A DNA stretch of 64,000 bases, taken from positions 134,646 through 198,645 of the forward strand of contig JBLWSY010000005.1 in NCBI GenBank assembly GCA_048270425.1. Direction: 5' to 3'. The notes beneath the pieces are model-generated. The model did not search any database. It was not told where the DNA came from and saw only the letters and a list, made by a program, of their open reading frames with translations. The translations under genes were made by a program, and so were the position numbers. Source of the DNA: Oceanospirillum sp048270425 (GTDB taxonomy: Bacteria > Pseudomonadota > Gammaproteobacteria > Pseudomonadales > Halomonadaceae). This document shows, one piece after another, positions 23,385 to 31,866 of the stretch. The first letter of the stretch is position 1. The number at the start of each line of letters is the position of its first letter.

Positions 23385-25106
23385 GTGGAATTACTTTCTG
23401 GCGCCGACATGCTCGTTCGTTCTCTTCAGGATGAGGGCGTTGAGTATATCTACGGTTATCCCGGCGGATCGGCACTTCATATCTACGATGCCATATTCCG
23501 CCAAGATAAAGTTAAACACATTCTGGTCCGTCACGAGCAGGGTGCTGCTCACATGGCAGACGGTTATGCCCGTGCTTCGGGTAAGCCAGGTGTGGTTCTT
23601 GTTACCTCAGGTCCCGGCGCGACCAACACAGTAACGGGTATTGCAACCGCGTATATGGATTCGATTCCTATGGTTGTAATCTGTGGTCAGGTAATGAGTC
23701 ATCTGATTGGCGAAGACGCCTTCCAGGAAACCGATATGATTGGTGTTTCACGCCCTGTGGTTAAGCACAGCTTTAGTGTGAAGCACGCTTCGGAAATTCC
23801 TGAGATCATCAAGAAAGCTTTCTATATCGCTTCAACCGGTCGTCCGGGTCCTGTAGTTGTGGATATCCCTAAGGATATGACTGCACCGACCGATCGTTTT
23901 GAATACGAATATCCGAAAAAAGTTAAGATTCGCTCATACAACCCTGTGACCCGTGGCCACACTGGTCAGATCAAGAAAGCGGTTGAGATGATGCTGAAAG
24001 CCAAGCGTCCGATTATGTACGCAGGTGGCGGTGTTATTCTGGGCAAATCCTCTGATAAGTTCACTGAGCTGGCGAAAAAACTGGGCTTCCCGGTGACCAC
24101 TTCCCTGATGGGTATTGGTTCTTTCCCGCAGACAGATGAGCAGAGTGTTGGTTGGCTGGGTATGCATGGTAGCTATGAAGCGAACATGACCATGCACAAT
24201 TCGGATCTGATCGTTTGTATCGGTGCCCGTTTTGATGACCGTGCGACTAACAACGTGAGCAAGTTCTGCCCAACGGCGAAGATTGTTCATGTGGATATCG
24301 ATCCGACCTCTATCTCCAAAACCGTTCGCGCAGACGTGCCGATTGTAGGCCCGGTGGATTCGGTTCTGAATGAGATGCTGGATCTGCTTAAGCAGGCGAA
24401 AGCGACGCCGGATGCTGATGCTCTGGCAGACTGGTGGAAGCAGATCAATGAGTGGCGTGCAAGCCGCCCTGAGCTGTATCAGGTTGAGGAAGATCGTCCG
24501 ATCAAACCTCAGCAGGCGGTTGAAGCGCTGTGGAAGGTAACCAATGGTGATGCTTATGTTGTAACCGACGTCGGTCAGCACCAGATGTTTGCCGCTCAGT
24601 ACTACAAGTTCGACAAGCCGAACCGTTGGATCACCTCCGGTGGTCTGGGCACCATGGGTTTTGGTTTCCCGGCGGCAATGGGTATCAAGCTGAACTACCC
24701 GGACAACGATGTTGCTCTGGTAACCGGTGAAGGTAGCTTCCAGATGATGCTGCAGGAGCTGTCGACCTGTAAGCAGTACAATATTCCGGTGAAGATCATC
24801 AACCTGAATAACCAGTCTCTGGGTATGGTGCGTCAGTGGCAGGATCTGAACTATAAAGAGCGTCACTCTCACTCATACATGGAGTCCCTGCCGGACTTCG
24901 AGAAGCTGATCGAAGCTTATGGCCACGTTGCTATGACCGTTAATCGCATTGAAGATCTTGAGCCGACTCTTGAGAAGGCCTTTGCGATGAAGGATGAGCT
25001 GGTGTTTGTAAACGTAATGGTCGATCCGAAAGAGCACGTTTACCCAATGCAGATCCCGCAGGGATCGATGCGTGATATGTTGCTGAGTAAGACGGAGCGT
25101 ACCTGA
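23385..25106 (+). CDS. ilvI: Acetolactate synthase 3 large subunit
   Basis: Catalytic subunit of acetohydroxyacid synthase, which joins two pyruvates, or pyruvate and 2-oxobutyrate, in the first common step of Val/Leu/Ile synthesis. It has the ThDP-enzyme layout: GYPGGSALHIYD, catalytic glutamate in RHEQGAAHMADGYA, the central FAD-binding region, and the ThDP/Mg motif GEGSFQMMLQ...NLNN. 573 residues. The start is GTG (VELLSGADML as in Pseudomonas), nine bases after GGGGG. ilvH follows two bases after the stop, so both subunits are made together. Confidence 0.97.
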   Translation: MELLSGADMLVRSLQDEGVEYIYGYPGGSALHIYDAIFRQDKVKHILVRHEQGAAHMADGYARASGKPGVVLVTSGPGATNTVTGIATAYMDSIPMVVICGQVMSHLIGEDAFQETDMIGVSRPVVKHSFSVKHASEIPEIIKKAFYIASTGRPGPVVVDIPKDMTAPTDRFEYEYPKKVKIRSYNPVTRGHTGQIKKAVEMMLKAKRPIMYAGGGVILGKSSDKFTELAKKLGFPVTTSLMGIGSFPQTDEQSVGWLGMHGSYEANMTMHNSDLIVCIGARFDDRATNNVSKFCPTAKIVHVDIDPTSISKTVRADVPIVGPVDSVLNEMLDLLKQAKATPDADALADWWKQINEWRASRPELYQVEEDRPIKPQQAVEALWKVTNGDAYVVTDVGQHQMFAAQYYKFDKPNRWITSGGLGTMGFGFPAAMGIKLNYPDNDVALVTGEGSFQMMLQELSTCKQYNIPVKIINLNNQSLGMVRQWQDLNYKERHSHSYMESLPDFEKLIEAYGHVAMTVNRIEDLEPTLEKAFAMKDELVFVNVMVDPKEHVYPMQIPQGSMRDMLLSKTERT

Positions 25107-25108
25107 TC

Positions 25109-25600
25109 ATGAGACACATTATCTCCATCCTGATGGAAAACGAGGCTGGTGCGCTGTCCCGTGTTGTGGGCCTGTTCTCTCAGCGTAACTTCAACATCGA
25201 ATCGCTGAACGTTGCACCAACGGAAGATCCGACTCTGTCACGTCTGACGCTGACTACTGTTGGCTCCGATCAGGTGATTGAGCAGATCACCAAGCAGCTG
25301 AACAAGCTGCTGGACGTGGTGAAGCTGGTTGACCTGACCGAAGGTCAGCATATCGAGCGTGAGCTGATGCTGATTAAAGTGAAGGCAGTTGGTGCTCAGC
25401 GTGCAGAAGTTAAACGCACAACGGATGTTTTCCGTGGCCAGATCGTGGATATGACCAGCACAACCTACACCATTCAGATGACCGGTGAAGGTGACAAGCT
25501 GGATGCCTTTATCCAGGCTCTGGGGCTGAATACGGTTCTTGAAGTGGTACGTACCGGTGTTTCCGGTATCTCCCGCGGTGAGAAAGTACTTAGTCTGTAA
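25109..25600 (+). CDS. ilvH: Acetolactate synthase small regulatory subunit
   Basis: Regulatory subunit giving the large subunit full activity and valine feedback inhibition. The N-terminal ACT domain reads RHIISILMENEAGALSRVVGLFSQRNFNIESLNVAPTEDP; a C-terminal ACT-like domain follows (ELMLIKVKA...). 163 residues, typical of IlvH. It begins two bases after ilvI and ends before a strong terminator. Confidence 0.97.
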   Translation: MRHIISILMENEAGALSRVVGLFSQRNFNIESLNVAPTEDPTLSRLTLTTVGSDQVIEQITKQLNKLLDVVKLVDLTEGQHIERELMLIKVKAVGAQRAEVKRTTDVFRGQIVDMTSTTYTIQMTGEGDKLDAFIQALGLNTVLEVVRTGVSGISRGEKVLSL

Positions 25601-25616
25601 CCTTCGGGTTGCCTAT

Positions 25617-25656
25617 AAAAAACCGCTGCTTCTGCAAAGAAGCAGCGGTTTTTTTA
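25617..25656 (+). terminator. Rho-independent terminator after ilvIH
   Basis: AAACCGCTGCTTCT pairs with AGAAGCAGCGGTTT around GCAA, followed by T7. A/T flanks on both sides also suit the convergent reductase gene. Confidence 0.93.
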
Positions 25657-25711
25657 TGCCTGAAGATCGGACTGTGATCTTCTGAGTACACCGTTCAATA
25701 AGGCAGGGACT

Positions 25712-26761
25712 TTACGCGCTGACCAGCTGATCGGCAGCCGGTACAACAGGTGCTGACTGATCGAAGAAGCCTTCGGTGTGAATCATCCCATCCTGCGCGC
25801 CCAGTGCTTTGGCGGCTTTGATGCAGTCATCAACAAATTCCGGGCTACCGGCAATATAAATTGCGTGCTTGGAGAGATCCGGATACAGCTTAGGCAAGAG
25901 CTCCGGGATACGTCCCTGCTGAAAGCCTTCCTTCTCTTCCTGAGTCAGGGTCGGAATAAACTTGAAGCGACGGTGACGCACATTCCACAGCTCCATCATG
26001 CCTTTGCAATAAACATCCGCTTCGGTACGGGCGGAGAACAGCAGGTGCACCGGCTGTTTAAAGCCACGGCGCAGAGCGGCGTCCGTCAGCCCCATAATCG
26101 GCGCAAGACCCGTACCCGCCGCGAGACACAGCACGGGGCTGTCTGTGCCCGGATCACCGATAAAGGTGCCGTAAGGGCCAGACAGATTTATCATGCTACC
26201 GGGCGTCGCATTGTCATGTACCCAGTTGCTGGTTGCGCCATCCGGTACGCGGGTGATCTGCAGGACGATTTCACCGTCCGGGCGCGGCGCATTAGCAATC
26301 GAGTAGGAGCGTGGCGTAATGGTTTTCTGGGTGTCAGACAGAGAGACATACTGACCCGGCCAGAAGCGGATCGCTTCACCGACCGGGCGCAGGCGAATCT
26401 CAGCGATGCGCGGGGTGCGCTCAAGTCGGTCAACCACAACGCAGCGTACATTTTCACGGGGCGGAAACAGTTTTGGCTTGGCGTCATCGGTGCCCCAGTC
26501 GATCTCCAGGACATCCCCTAAAGGCTTACACATACACATGAGGCCGTAGCCCTGGGCGCGTTCTTCCTGAGACAGCGCCATATCCAGCACCATACCCTGA
26601 TCGAACTCACCGTCTAAAACCTTAACTTTACACTCACCGCAGGCACCGGCGCGGCAGTTGTTCTGCAGGGCGTAACCGGCATTTTCAAGAGTTTCCAGAA
26701 CGGTTTCACCCGGTTTGCCTTCTACAAGTTTGCCGGATGGAGATAAACGAATCGCTGACAT
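25712..26761 (-). CDS. Ferredoxin-type 2Fe-2S/FAD oxygenase reductase
   Basis: Electron-transfer reductase carrying NAD(P)H electrons through FAD to a plant-type [2Fe-2S] centre, as in MmoC or DmpP of diiron oxygenases. Residues 1-95 are the ferredoxin domain with CRAGACGEC and a fourth cysteine in LMCMCKP. The FAD domain has PRSYSIAN, and the NAD domain has CLAAGTGLAPIMGL and IYIAGSPEFVDDC. 349 residues. Its start ATG has a strong GGAGG. The upstream gene on the same strand is the diiron protein, separated by 231 bases that contain a terminator-like hairpin. The substrate is unknown; the pair is the best guide to function. Confidence 0.88.
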   Translation of the reverse strand: MSAIRLSPSGKLVEGKPGETVLETLENAGYALQNNCRAGACGECKVKVLDGEFDQGMVLDMALSQEERAQGYGLMCMCKPLGDVLEIDWGTDDAKPKLFPPRENVRCVVVDRLERTPRIAEIRLRPVGEAIRFWPGQYVSLSDTQKTITPRSYSIANAPRPDGEIVLQITRVPDGATSNWVHDNATPGSMINLSGPYGTFIGDPGTDSPVLCLAAGTGLAPIMGLTDAALRRGFKQPVHLLFSARTEADVYCKGMMELWNVRHRRFKFIPTLTQEEKEGFQQGRIPELLPKLYPDLSKHAIYIAGSPEFVDDCIKAAKALGAQDGMIHTEGFFDQSAPVVPAADQLVSA

Positions 26762-26930
26762 AATTAAACCTCCGGGCCTGATGGCTGACCCTTATTCTGC
26801 GGGTTGAAACAGCAACCCGGTTTAACGGCTGCAAAATGGAGATCACAGTGACATCTTGCAGAAAAAGGTCTGCCCGGCGTGACAGGGTGTGGTTTGGTCG
26901 CGAACGACTTGAGACTGGGCAGACGAAAAC

Positions 26931-26970
26931 AGCCACCCCGCAAACCCCAGGGAGAGTTTGCCGGGCGGCT
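26931..26970 (-). terminator. Terminator-like hairpin between diiron and reductase genes
   Basis: On the minus strand AGCCGCCCGGCAAAC pairs with GTTTGCGGGGTGGCT, with two mismatches and a 10-base loop, followed by GTTTTCG. This is a plausible partial terminator that would give less reductase than oxygenase. Confidence 0.65.
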
Positions 26971-26992
26971 GAGTGAGCAACAGTGACGGAAC

Positions 26993-28024
26993 TTAGAAGA
27001 TCGGAATGATATCCGCTGCGTCCAGATCAGCCTGAGTCACTTCTTCACCTGTGATATCCACTTCCGGGATCGCAGGGAATGGGGTGTCATACTTATCCAG
27101 AACCGCTTTCAGGTTCAGCATCGCATTGCGCCAGTTTTCCAGCTTGGCTTCGTAAGTCGGGATGCCAAAGCCCGCTTCACGGCACAGGGCTTCTGCTTCG
27201 CGCTGAGTCGGAATAAAGTCTTCCGGCAGGTCCCAGAACTCTGCGGGCGGCTCAAACAGTACCGCAGACAGGAAGAGGTAACCAGCGCGGATCTGCTTGG
27301 TGATTACGGACTTGTCTTCTTTCGACAGGTTCGGGTAATCACGCTCCATCAGAGACAGACAGATCGCCATGTGGCGGCCTTCATCACGACCGATGTTTTT
27401 GAACGCTTCGGTAAAGACCAGTTCTTCACAGCTTTCAGACATCTGCTTGAAGATGGTTGCCGCAGCGATTTCACCCATCAGGAAAGAGCTGAACAGTACC
27501 GCCAGGCTGTACTTAGGCACAGCTTGCTTGTAACCATTCCAGTAACGGCCACCGTTGTAGTACAACCAGCGGGCGTTTTTCTGCAGGCGACGACCCAGTT
27601 CGGTCTTTGGCTCATATTCCAGCGGGCTTGGTGATTCCAGCAGCTTGGTGATTACCAGACCGCACATCTGCTCGTGGTTTTGCTCGTCGCGGGTTACGGA
27701 GAAGAAGCAACGACGGATCGCATCTTCTTCGTGATCTTCGTAGGTTTTGATAAAGGCTTCAGCGAAAACCGGTGGTGCAGACGCATCGAACACAGACAGC
27801 AGCGTCCACCAGTAAGCCATCGCTTCGCGCTCTTCCCAAGAGTAGCTGGATGGGTCGAAGGTATCCCAAGGCAGATCTTTCGGGTTCCAGGCCTCACGCA
27901 GAGACGCATCCCAGATCTCTTCTACTTTGGAAGACTTGGTTTCCCAGCGCAGCGGGTAAACGTTGGGTTGTGGCGTTTCTGGTGGAAATTCCATGGTATG
28001 TGCAATTTTGTCTTTGCTGTGCAT
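26993..28024 (-). CDS. Ferritin-like diiron oxygenase-type protein, substrate unknown
   Basis: 343 residues, ferritin-like four-helix fold. Two carboxylate/His motifs are present: DEQNH (113-117) and DEGRH (214-218), with likely partner glutamates near E89 and E185 (GEIAAATIF). This is the classic diiron ligand set of R2-like, BoxB-like and hydroxylase proteins. The second gene of the pair is a 2Fe-2S/FAD reductase, so a two-component NAD(P)H-dependent oxygenase is inferred. It does not resemble one named enzyme closely enough to assign. Start MHSKDKIAH at 28024 follows AGGTG; MEFPPETPQ at 27994 is an alternative. It lies in tandem downstream of ilvY, not within the ilv operon. Confidence 0.75.
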   Translation of the reverse strand: MHSKDKIAHTMEFPPETPQPNVYPLRWETKSSKVEEIWDASLREAWNPKDLPWDTFDPSSYSWEEREAMAYWWTLLSVFDASAPPVFAEAFIKTYEDHEEDAIRRCFFSVTRDEQNHEQMCGLVITKLLESPSPLEYEPKTELGRRLQKNARWLYYNGGRYWNGYKQAVPKYSLAVLFSSFLMGEIAAATIFKQMSESCEELVFTEAFKNIGRDEGRHMAICLSLMERDYPNLSKEDKSVITKQIRAGYLFLSAVLFEPPAEFWDLPEDFIPTQREAEALCREAGFGIPTYEAKLENWRNAMLNLKAVLDKYDTPFPAIPEVDITGEEVTQADLDAADIIPIF

Positions 28025-28403
28025 TGCTAATCACCTGTTATTTTTGTCGTTGGTTTTATGCCGCAGTTTTGGGGCTGCAGGTTGAGCTGGCTTTCTGTCT
28101 GCATCAACGGGGCTCTGTCAGATATCCGTTGACGGGTGCAGACGGAAAGACCGTGCTGAGCTCTTTTCTGATTCATCGCAGCGGCTGCTTGAACAGGCTG
28201 TCTGAATCATCGGTGAAGAGAATATTGCGCAAAGAGATACTAAAAACAATATATGATTTTTTATTATGTATCGCTTTAGGGTGGATTTGAGTTAGAGGGG
28301 AATAAAATCATATCCTTATGATTTTAAATAATAATCTTTGGTTTTTAGCGGTTTTAGAACGGTGTGTCGTTAGACTTTTTGGGGTATAAAAAAGTAGTGC
28401 CTG

Positions 28404-28421
28404 TTTTGACTTGAGTCAAAA
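28404..28421. promoter_or_regulatory. FNR/FixK-type palindrome upstream of diiron gene
   Basis: TTTTGACT-TG-AGTCAAAA, a perfect 18-bp palindrome containing TTGAC-N4-GTCAA, the half-site arrangement of FNR/CRP-family regulators. It sits between the ilvY stop and the diiron gene, about 380 bases before the latter. A TATACC box on the minus strand (about 28384) lies roughly 20 bases further downstream. The rest of the 425-base gap is very A/T-rich. Confidence 0.6.
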
Positions 28422-28449
28422 TAGTAGTTTTGATTTTATTTTTTGTATC

Positions 28450-29328
28450 TTAAAGTTGAGCCCAGAAAGCTTCGATCAAAGGGTTCTTGAGTTTCTTTTT
28501 CAGCACGCAGACACCGACATCAAAGGCCGGTAGCGTTGGCGTCACGGGTAAGACCTGAACGGTATTTGCCAGAGGGCTGTTTTCCAGCACAATTTTGGGC
28601 ACCACGCCGACACCGAAACCCAGGCTCACCATGCTTACAATCGCCTCATTACCGGCAACCTGCGCGTAGATATTGGGCTTGAGTGCCTTGTTACTGAACC
28701 AGCGATCTACCCGGTTTCTGGCCAGCCCTTTCTCGGAAAGAATCATGGGCACCTGTGACCAGTTTACATCTTCAATCTCACCTTCAAACTGAGGCGCTAT
28801 CACAAGGTCATCAGTTGGTGCGATAAAGAGCAGAGGGGAGAGGCCGGTGGACTTGAAGGCCAGAGAGCTGGGCAGATTATCCGGGCGGGCGGCAATGGCG
28901 ATATCTTCATCACCATTCAGTACCCGCTGAACAGCGGGTTCCGGTGCGCCGGTATGCAGCTTGATCTCGATTTTCGGATAGCTGCTACGGAAGCGGCGCA
29001 GAATATCGTGCAGAAAGCTGTAGCTGGCGGTGACCGAGCAATACATGCTGAGTTCCCCCTGCAGCTCCTGCGCATCCTCCAGCAGAGCGTTGCGGATCAT
29101 ATCCCACTGGCTCAGTGCTTCCCGGGCGTAATTCTGAAACTTCAGCCCTTCATGGGTCAGGCGAACCGTGCGGTTATCCCGTTCAAACAGACTGACACCC
29201 AAAGAATCTTCCAACTGCTTAATGCTGCGGCTGAGGGCTGAAGAACTGATATGGCAGGCTTCACTGGCGCGGCCAAAGTGCAGGGTTTCCGATAAAACCA
29301 GAAAATGTTTCAGCAGTCGGGTGTCCAA
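28450..29328 (-). CDS. ilvY: LysR-type activator IlvY of ilvC
   Basis: Transcriptional activator that senses acetohydroxy acids and switches on ilvC. 292 residues: winged-helix HTH (LLKHFLVLSETLHFGRASEACHISSSALSRSIKQLEDSLG), then a substrate-binding domain with GELSMYCSVTASYSFLHDIL, AGNEAIVSMVSLGFGVGVVP and the IlvY-like C-terminus PLIEAFWAQL. These segments resemble E. coli IlvY, and the gene is divergent from ilvC as in E. coli. A long nested palindrome lies in the shared intergenic region. Confidence 0.9.
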   Translation of the reverse strand: MDTRLLKHFLVLSETLHFGRASEACHISSSALSRSIKQLEDSLGVSLFERDNRTVRLTHEGLKFQNYAREALSQWDMIRNALLEDAQELQGELSMYCSVTASYSFLHDILRRFRSSYPKIEIKLHTGAPEPAVQRVLNGDEDIAIAARPDNLPSSLAFKSTGLSPLLFIAPTDDLVIAPQFEGEIEDVNWSQVPMILSEKGLARNRVDRWFSNKALKPNIYAQVAGNEAIVSMVSLGFGVGVVPKIVLENSPLANTVQVLPVTPTLPAFDVGVCVLKKKLKNPLIEAFWAQL

Positions 29329-29389
29329 CAGGAATCTCCTCGGGAGCAGCTTAAAGCCGTAGTGAATAAGCAGTGTCGAATAATGCGTG

Positions 29390-29435
29390 TTGCGTAAATC
29401 GGGATATATTGTTGCATATATATCATTTTACGCAA
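29390..29435. promoter_or_regulatory. Nested palindrome in the ilvY-ilvC intergenic region
   Basis: TTGCGTAAA (29390-29398) and TTTACGCAA (29427-29435) form the outer arms, ATATAT/ATATAT the inner arms, and the centre is TGTTGC. The whole 46 bp is nearly symmetric. LysR activators bind such dyads between divergent genes, so this is the expected IlvY operator. The remaining bases to ilvC (about 240) show no other strong signal. Confidence 0.65.
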
Positions 29436-29679
29436 TGTGTGCGCTGGTTTATCTTAGCCTCAACAGGAACAGGCAAGGCGTAAAAAACTACCCACAGAGG
29501 TTAACGCCTTCGATAAAGAACAGCGCAAGAGCTGACAGAACTTTACTGCCGACCCTAGCTAACAAGCGTAAGTCCGCAAGGTTTACCCGACTTTTCGGCA
29601 ACAGAAAGAAAGATACTAACTACCAAGAGTTGCTGCTCAGAGCATCAGCTCTGAGACATCAAATATAGGACCTGCCAAC

Positions 29680-30696
29680 ATGCAAGTTTACTACGATAAA
29701 GATTGTGATCTGTCCATCATCCAGGGCAAAAAAGTTTCCATCATCGGTTACGGTTCTCAGGGTCACGCTCATGCGTGCAACCTGAAAGATTCCGGTGTAG
29801 ACGTTACTGTTGGTCTGCGTGCGGGTTCTTCTTCCCGTGCTAAAGCTGAAGCTCACGGTCTGAAAGTAGCTGACGTTGCTGATGCTGTTGCATCTGCAGA
29901 CGTTGTAATGATCCTGACTCCTGATGAGTTCCAGGGCCAGCTGTACAAAGAAGAGATCGAGCCAAACATCCAGAAAGGCGCGACTCTGGCATTTGCTCAT
30001 GGTTTCTCTATCCACTACAACCAGGTTGAGCCACGCGCTGATCTGGACGTGATCATGGTTGCTCCTAAAGCACCTGGCCACACGGTACGTTCTGAATTCG
30101 TTAAAGGCGGCGGTATCCCTGATCTGATCGCTATCTACCGTGATGCTTCCGGTTCTGCTAAAGAGCTGGCACTTTCTTACGCGATGGGCGTTGGTGGCGG
30201 CCGTTCCGGTATCATCGAAACCACATTCAAAGATGAGACTGAAACTGACCTGTTCGGTGAGCAGGCGGTACTGTGTGGTGGTGCGGTTGAGCTGGTTAAA
30301 ATGGGCTTTGAAACCCTGACCGAAGCTGGCTACGCTCCTGAAATGGCGTACTTTGAGTGTCTGCACGAACTGAAACTGATCGTAGACCTGATGTACGAAG
30401 GCGGTATCGCCAACATGAACTACTCTATCTCTAACAACGCTGAGTACGGTGAATACGTAACTGGCCCAGAGGTGATCAACGAGCAGTCCCGTGAAGCGAT
30501 GCGTAACGCGCTGAAACGCATTCAGGACGGTGAGTACGCGAAGATGTTCATCGCGGAAGGTCAGACTAACTATCCTTCCATGACAGCACGTCGTCGTAAC
30601 AACGCTGCGCACCCAATCGAAGAGACTGGTGCTAAGCTGCGCGCCATGATGCCTTGGATCGCTGCAAGCAAGATCGTTGATAAAGAAAAGAACTAA
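29680..30696 (+). CDS. ilvC: Ketol-acid reductoisomerase (class I)
   Basis: Converts acetolactate or acetohydroxybutyrate into dihydroxy acids, using NADPH and Mg2+. The nucleotide-binding loop is VSIIGYGSQGHAHACNLKDSG with RAGSSSRAKAE. The C-terminal knotted domain carries the metal residues in TTFKDETETDLFGEQAVLCGG and CLHELKLIVDLMYEGG. 338 residues, the short class I form. Divergent from ilvY, and followed by a terminator then pssA, as in Pseudomonas. Confidence 0.98.
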   Translation: MQVYYDKDCDLSIIQGKKVSIIGYGSQGHAHACNLKDSGVDVTVGLRAGSSSRAKAEAHGLKVADVADAVASADVVMILTPDEFQGQLYKEEIEPNIQKGATLAFAHGFSIHYNQVEPRADLDVIMVAPKAPGHTVRSEFVKGGGIPDLIAIYRDASGSAKELALSYAMGVGGGRSGIIETTFKDETETDLFGEQAVLCGGAVELVKMGFETLTEAGYAPEMAYFECLHELKLIVDLMYEGGIANMNYSISNNAEYGEYVTGPEVINEQSREAMRNALKRIQDGEYAKMFIAEGQTNYPSMTARRRNNAAHPIEETGAKLRAMMPWIAASKIVDKEKN

Positions 30697-30716
30697 GTTT
30701 CTTTTCTGATCTGAAG

Positions 30717-30742
30717 AAGGTCGGCTTATGCCGGCCTTTTTT
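30717..30742 (+). terminator. Rho-independent terminator after ilvC
   Basis: AAGGTCGGC-TTAT-GCCGGCCTT followed by T's, directly after ilvC. Confidence 0.88.
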
Positions 30743-30905
30743 GTGCCTGATCATTTTGTCCGGATGCTTTTGCTTTAACGCAGGTTTTATCGGGAAAGGG
30801 GTGTTTTAAGCGCTTTTGGTAACTATTTAACACCGGACAGCGATAGAGACAGAAGGCGTTCAGGGTGTAGAATGTCTGCTTCAATCTTAAGTGATAGGTT
30901 TTTCA

Positions 30906-31742
30906 ATGACTGATCAAGAGAAAAAGCCTCAGCCTAATGCGGCTCACGATGACGATTTTGTGGAAGAGACCCGCATGTTGTCGATGGGTGAGGATGAGGT
31001 CGAAGAAGAGACTGTCGAGGAAGGCAAAAAAGTACGCCGTAAAGGTATTTACCTGCTGCCTAACCTGTTTACCACAGGCGCACTGTTCTCTGGTTTTTAT
31101 GCCATTGTTTCCGCGATGAATGGTGTGTTTGATAACGCAGCTATCGCGATTTTTGTCTCTATGATTCTGGATGGCCTGGATGGTCGTGTTGCCCGTATGA
31201 CCAATACTCAGAGTGAGTTTGGTGCGGAATACGACAGTCTGGCCGATATGGTCTCCTTTGGTGTGGCTCCTGCTCTGGTAGCCTTTAGCTGGATGCTGGG
31301 GGATATCGGTAAGATCGGTTGGTTCGCTGCCTTTATTTATGTTGCTGGCGCAGCATTGCGTCTGGCCCGTTTTAATACGCAGATCGGTTCAACCGATAAA
31401 CGCTGGTTTATTGGTTTGCCAAGTCCGTCCGCAGCGGCGGTGATTGCCGGTATCGTCTGGACCTTTAACGATATGAACCTCGTTGATGTGAGCTACAAGT
31501 ATGCCCTGGCCTTTATTGTGGCTGCTGTTGGTGTACTTATGGTCAGTAATGTGCGTTATAACAGTTTTAAGGAGATCGATCTGAAAGGCCGTGTGCCGTT
31601 TCTGACGATGTTTGTTATTGCGCTGGTTTTTGTGGTGATCGCTTATGATCCGGCAACCGTTTTGCTGCTGATCTTTGTGGGGTATGGCGCTTCCGGTCCG
31701 CTGCGTGCTGTTCTCAAAGGCAAAGAAAAAAACAAAGCCTGA
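30906..31742 (+). CDS. pssA: CDP-diacylglycerol-serine O-phosphatidyltransferase
   Basis: Integral membrane enzyme that makes phosphatidylserine, the precursor of phosphatidylethanolamine. The CDP-alcohol phosphotransferase signature is visible: DGLDGRVARMTNTQSEFG followed by AEYDSLADM, with all aspartates kept. Several membrane segments surround it (NLFTTGALFSGFYAIVSA, FIYVAGAALRLARF, MFVIALVFVVIAYDPATVLLLIFVG). An acidic N-terminal tail of about 45 residues precedes the first helix. The ATG at 30906 follows AGG; a GTG at 30891 is less likely. 278 residues. It resembles the Bacillus-type PssA (not the E. coli phospholipase D-type), usual for Pseudomonas. Confidence 0.93.
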   Translation: MTDQEKKPQPNAAHDDDFVEETRMLSMGEDEVEEETVEEGKKVRRKGIYLLPNLFTTGALFSGFYAIVSAMNGVFDNAAIAIFVSMILDGLDGRVARMTNTQSEFGAEYDSLADMVSFGVAPALVAFSWMLGDIGKIGWFAAFIYVAGAALRLARFNTQIGSTDKRWFIGLPSPSAAAVIAGIVWTFNDMNLVDVSYKYALAFIVAAVGVLMVSNVRYNSFKEIDLKGRVPFLTMFVIALVFVVIAYDPATVLLLIFVGYGASGPLRAVLKGKEKNKA

Positions 31743-31809
31743 TAGCCAGACAAAAGCTTTTTAGCCCATTAAAAAGGCCCGCCAGTGTGATACCGGCAGG
31801 CCATAAAGG

Positions 31810-31855
31810 TGCCCTGTTTCTGATGTGTTTTTATTCAGAGCAGGGCATTTTTTAT
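31810..31855. terminator. Terminator between pssA and acnA
   Basis: TGCCCTG...TCTGA pairs with TCAGA...CAGGGCA, followed by TTTTTTAT. It lies between convergent genes. Confidence 0.85.
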
Positions 31856-31866
31856 GCCTTTTTTAC

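Noticed and set aside
29659..30612. Long antisense frame over ilvC (317 residues)
   Set aside because: Reflects codon bias of a highly expressed gene; no ribosome site and no domain.
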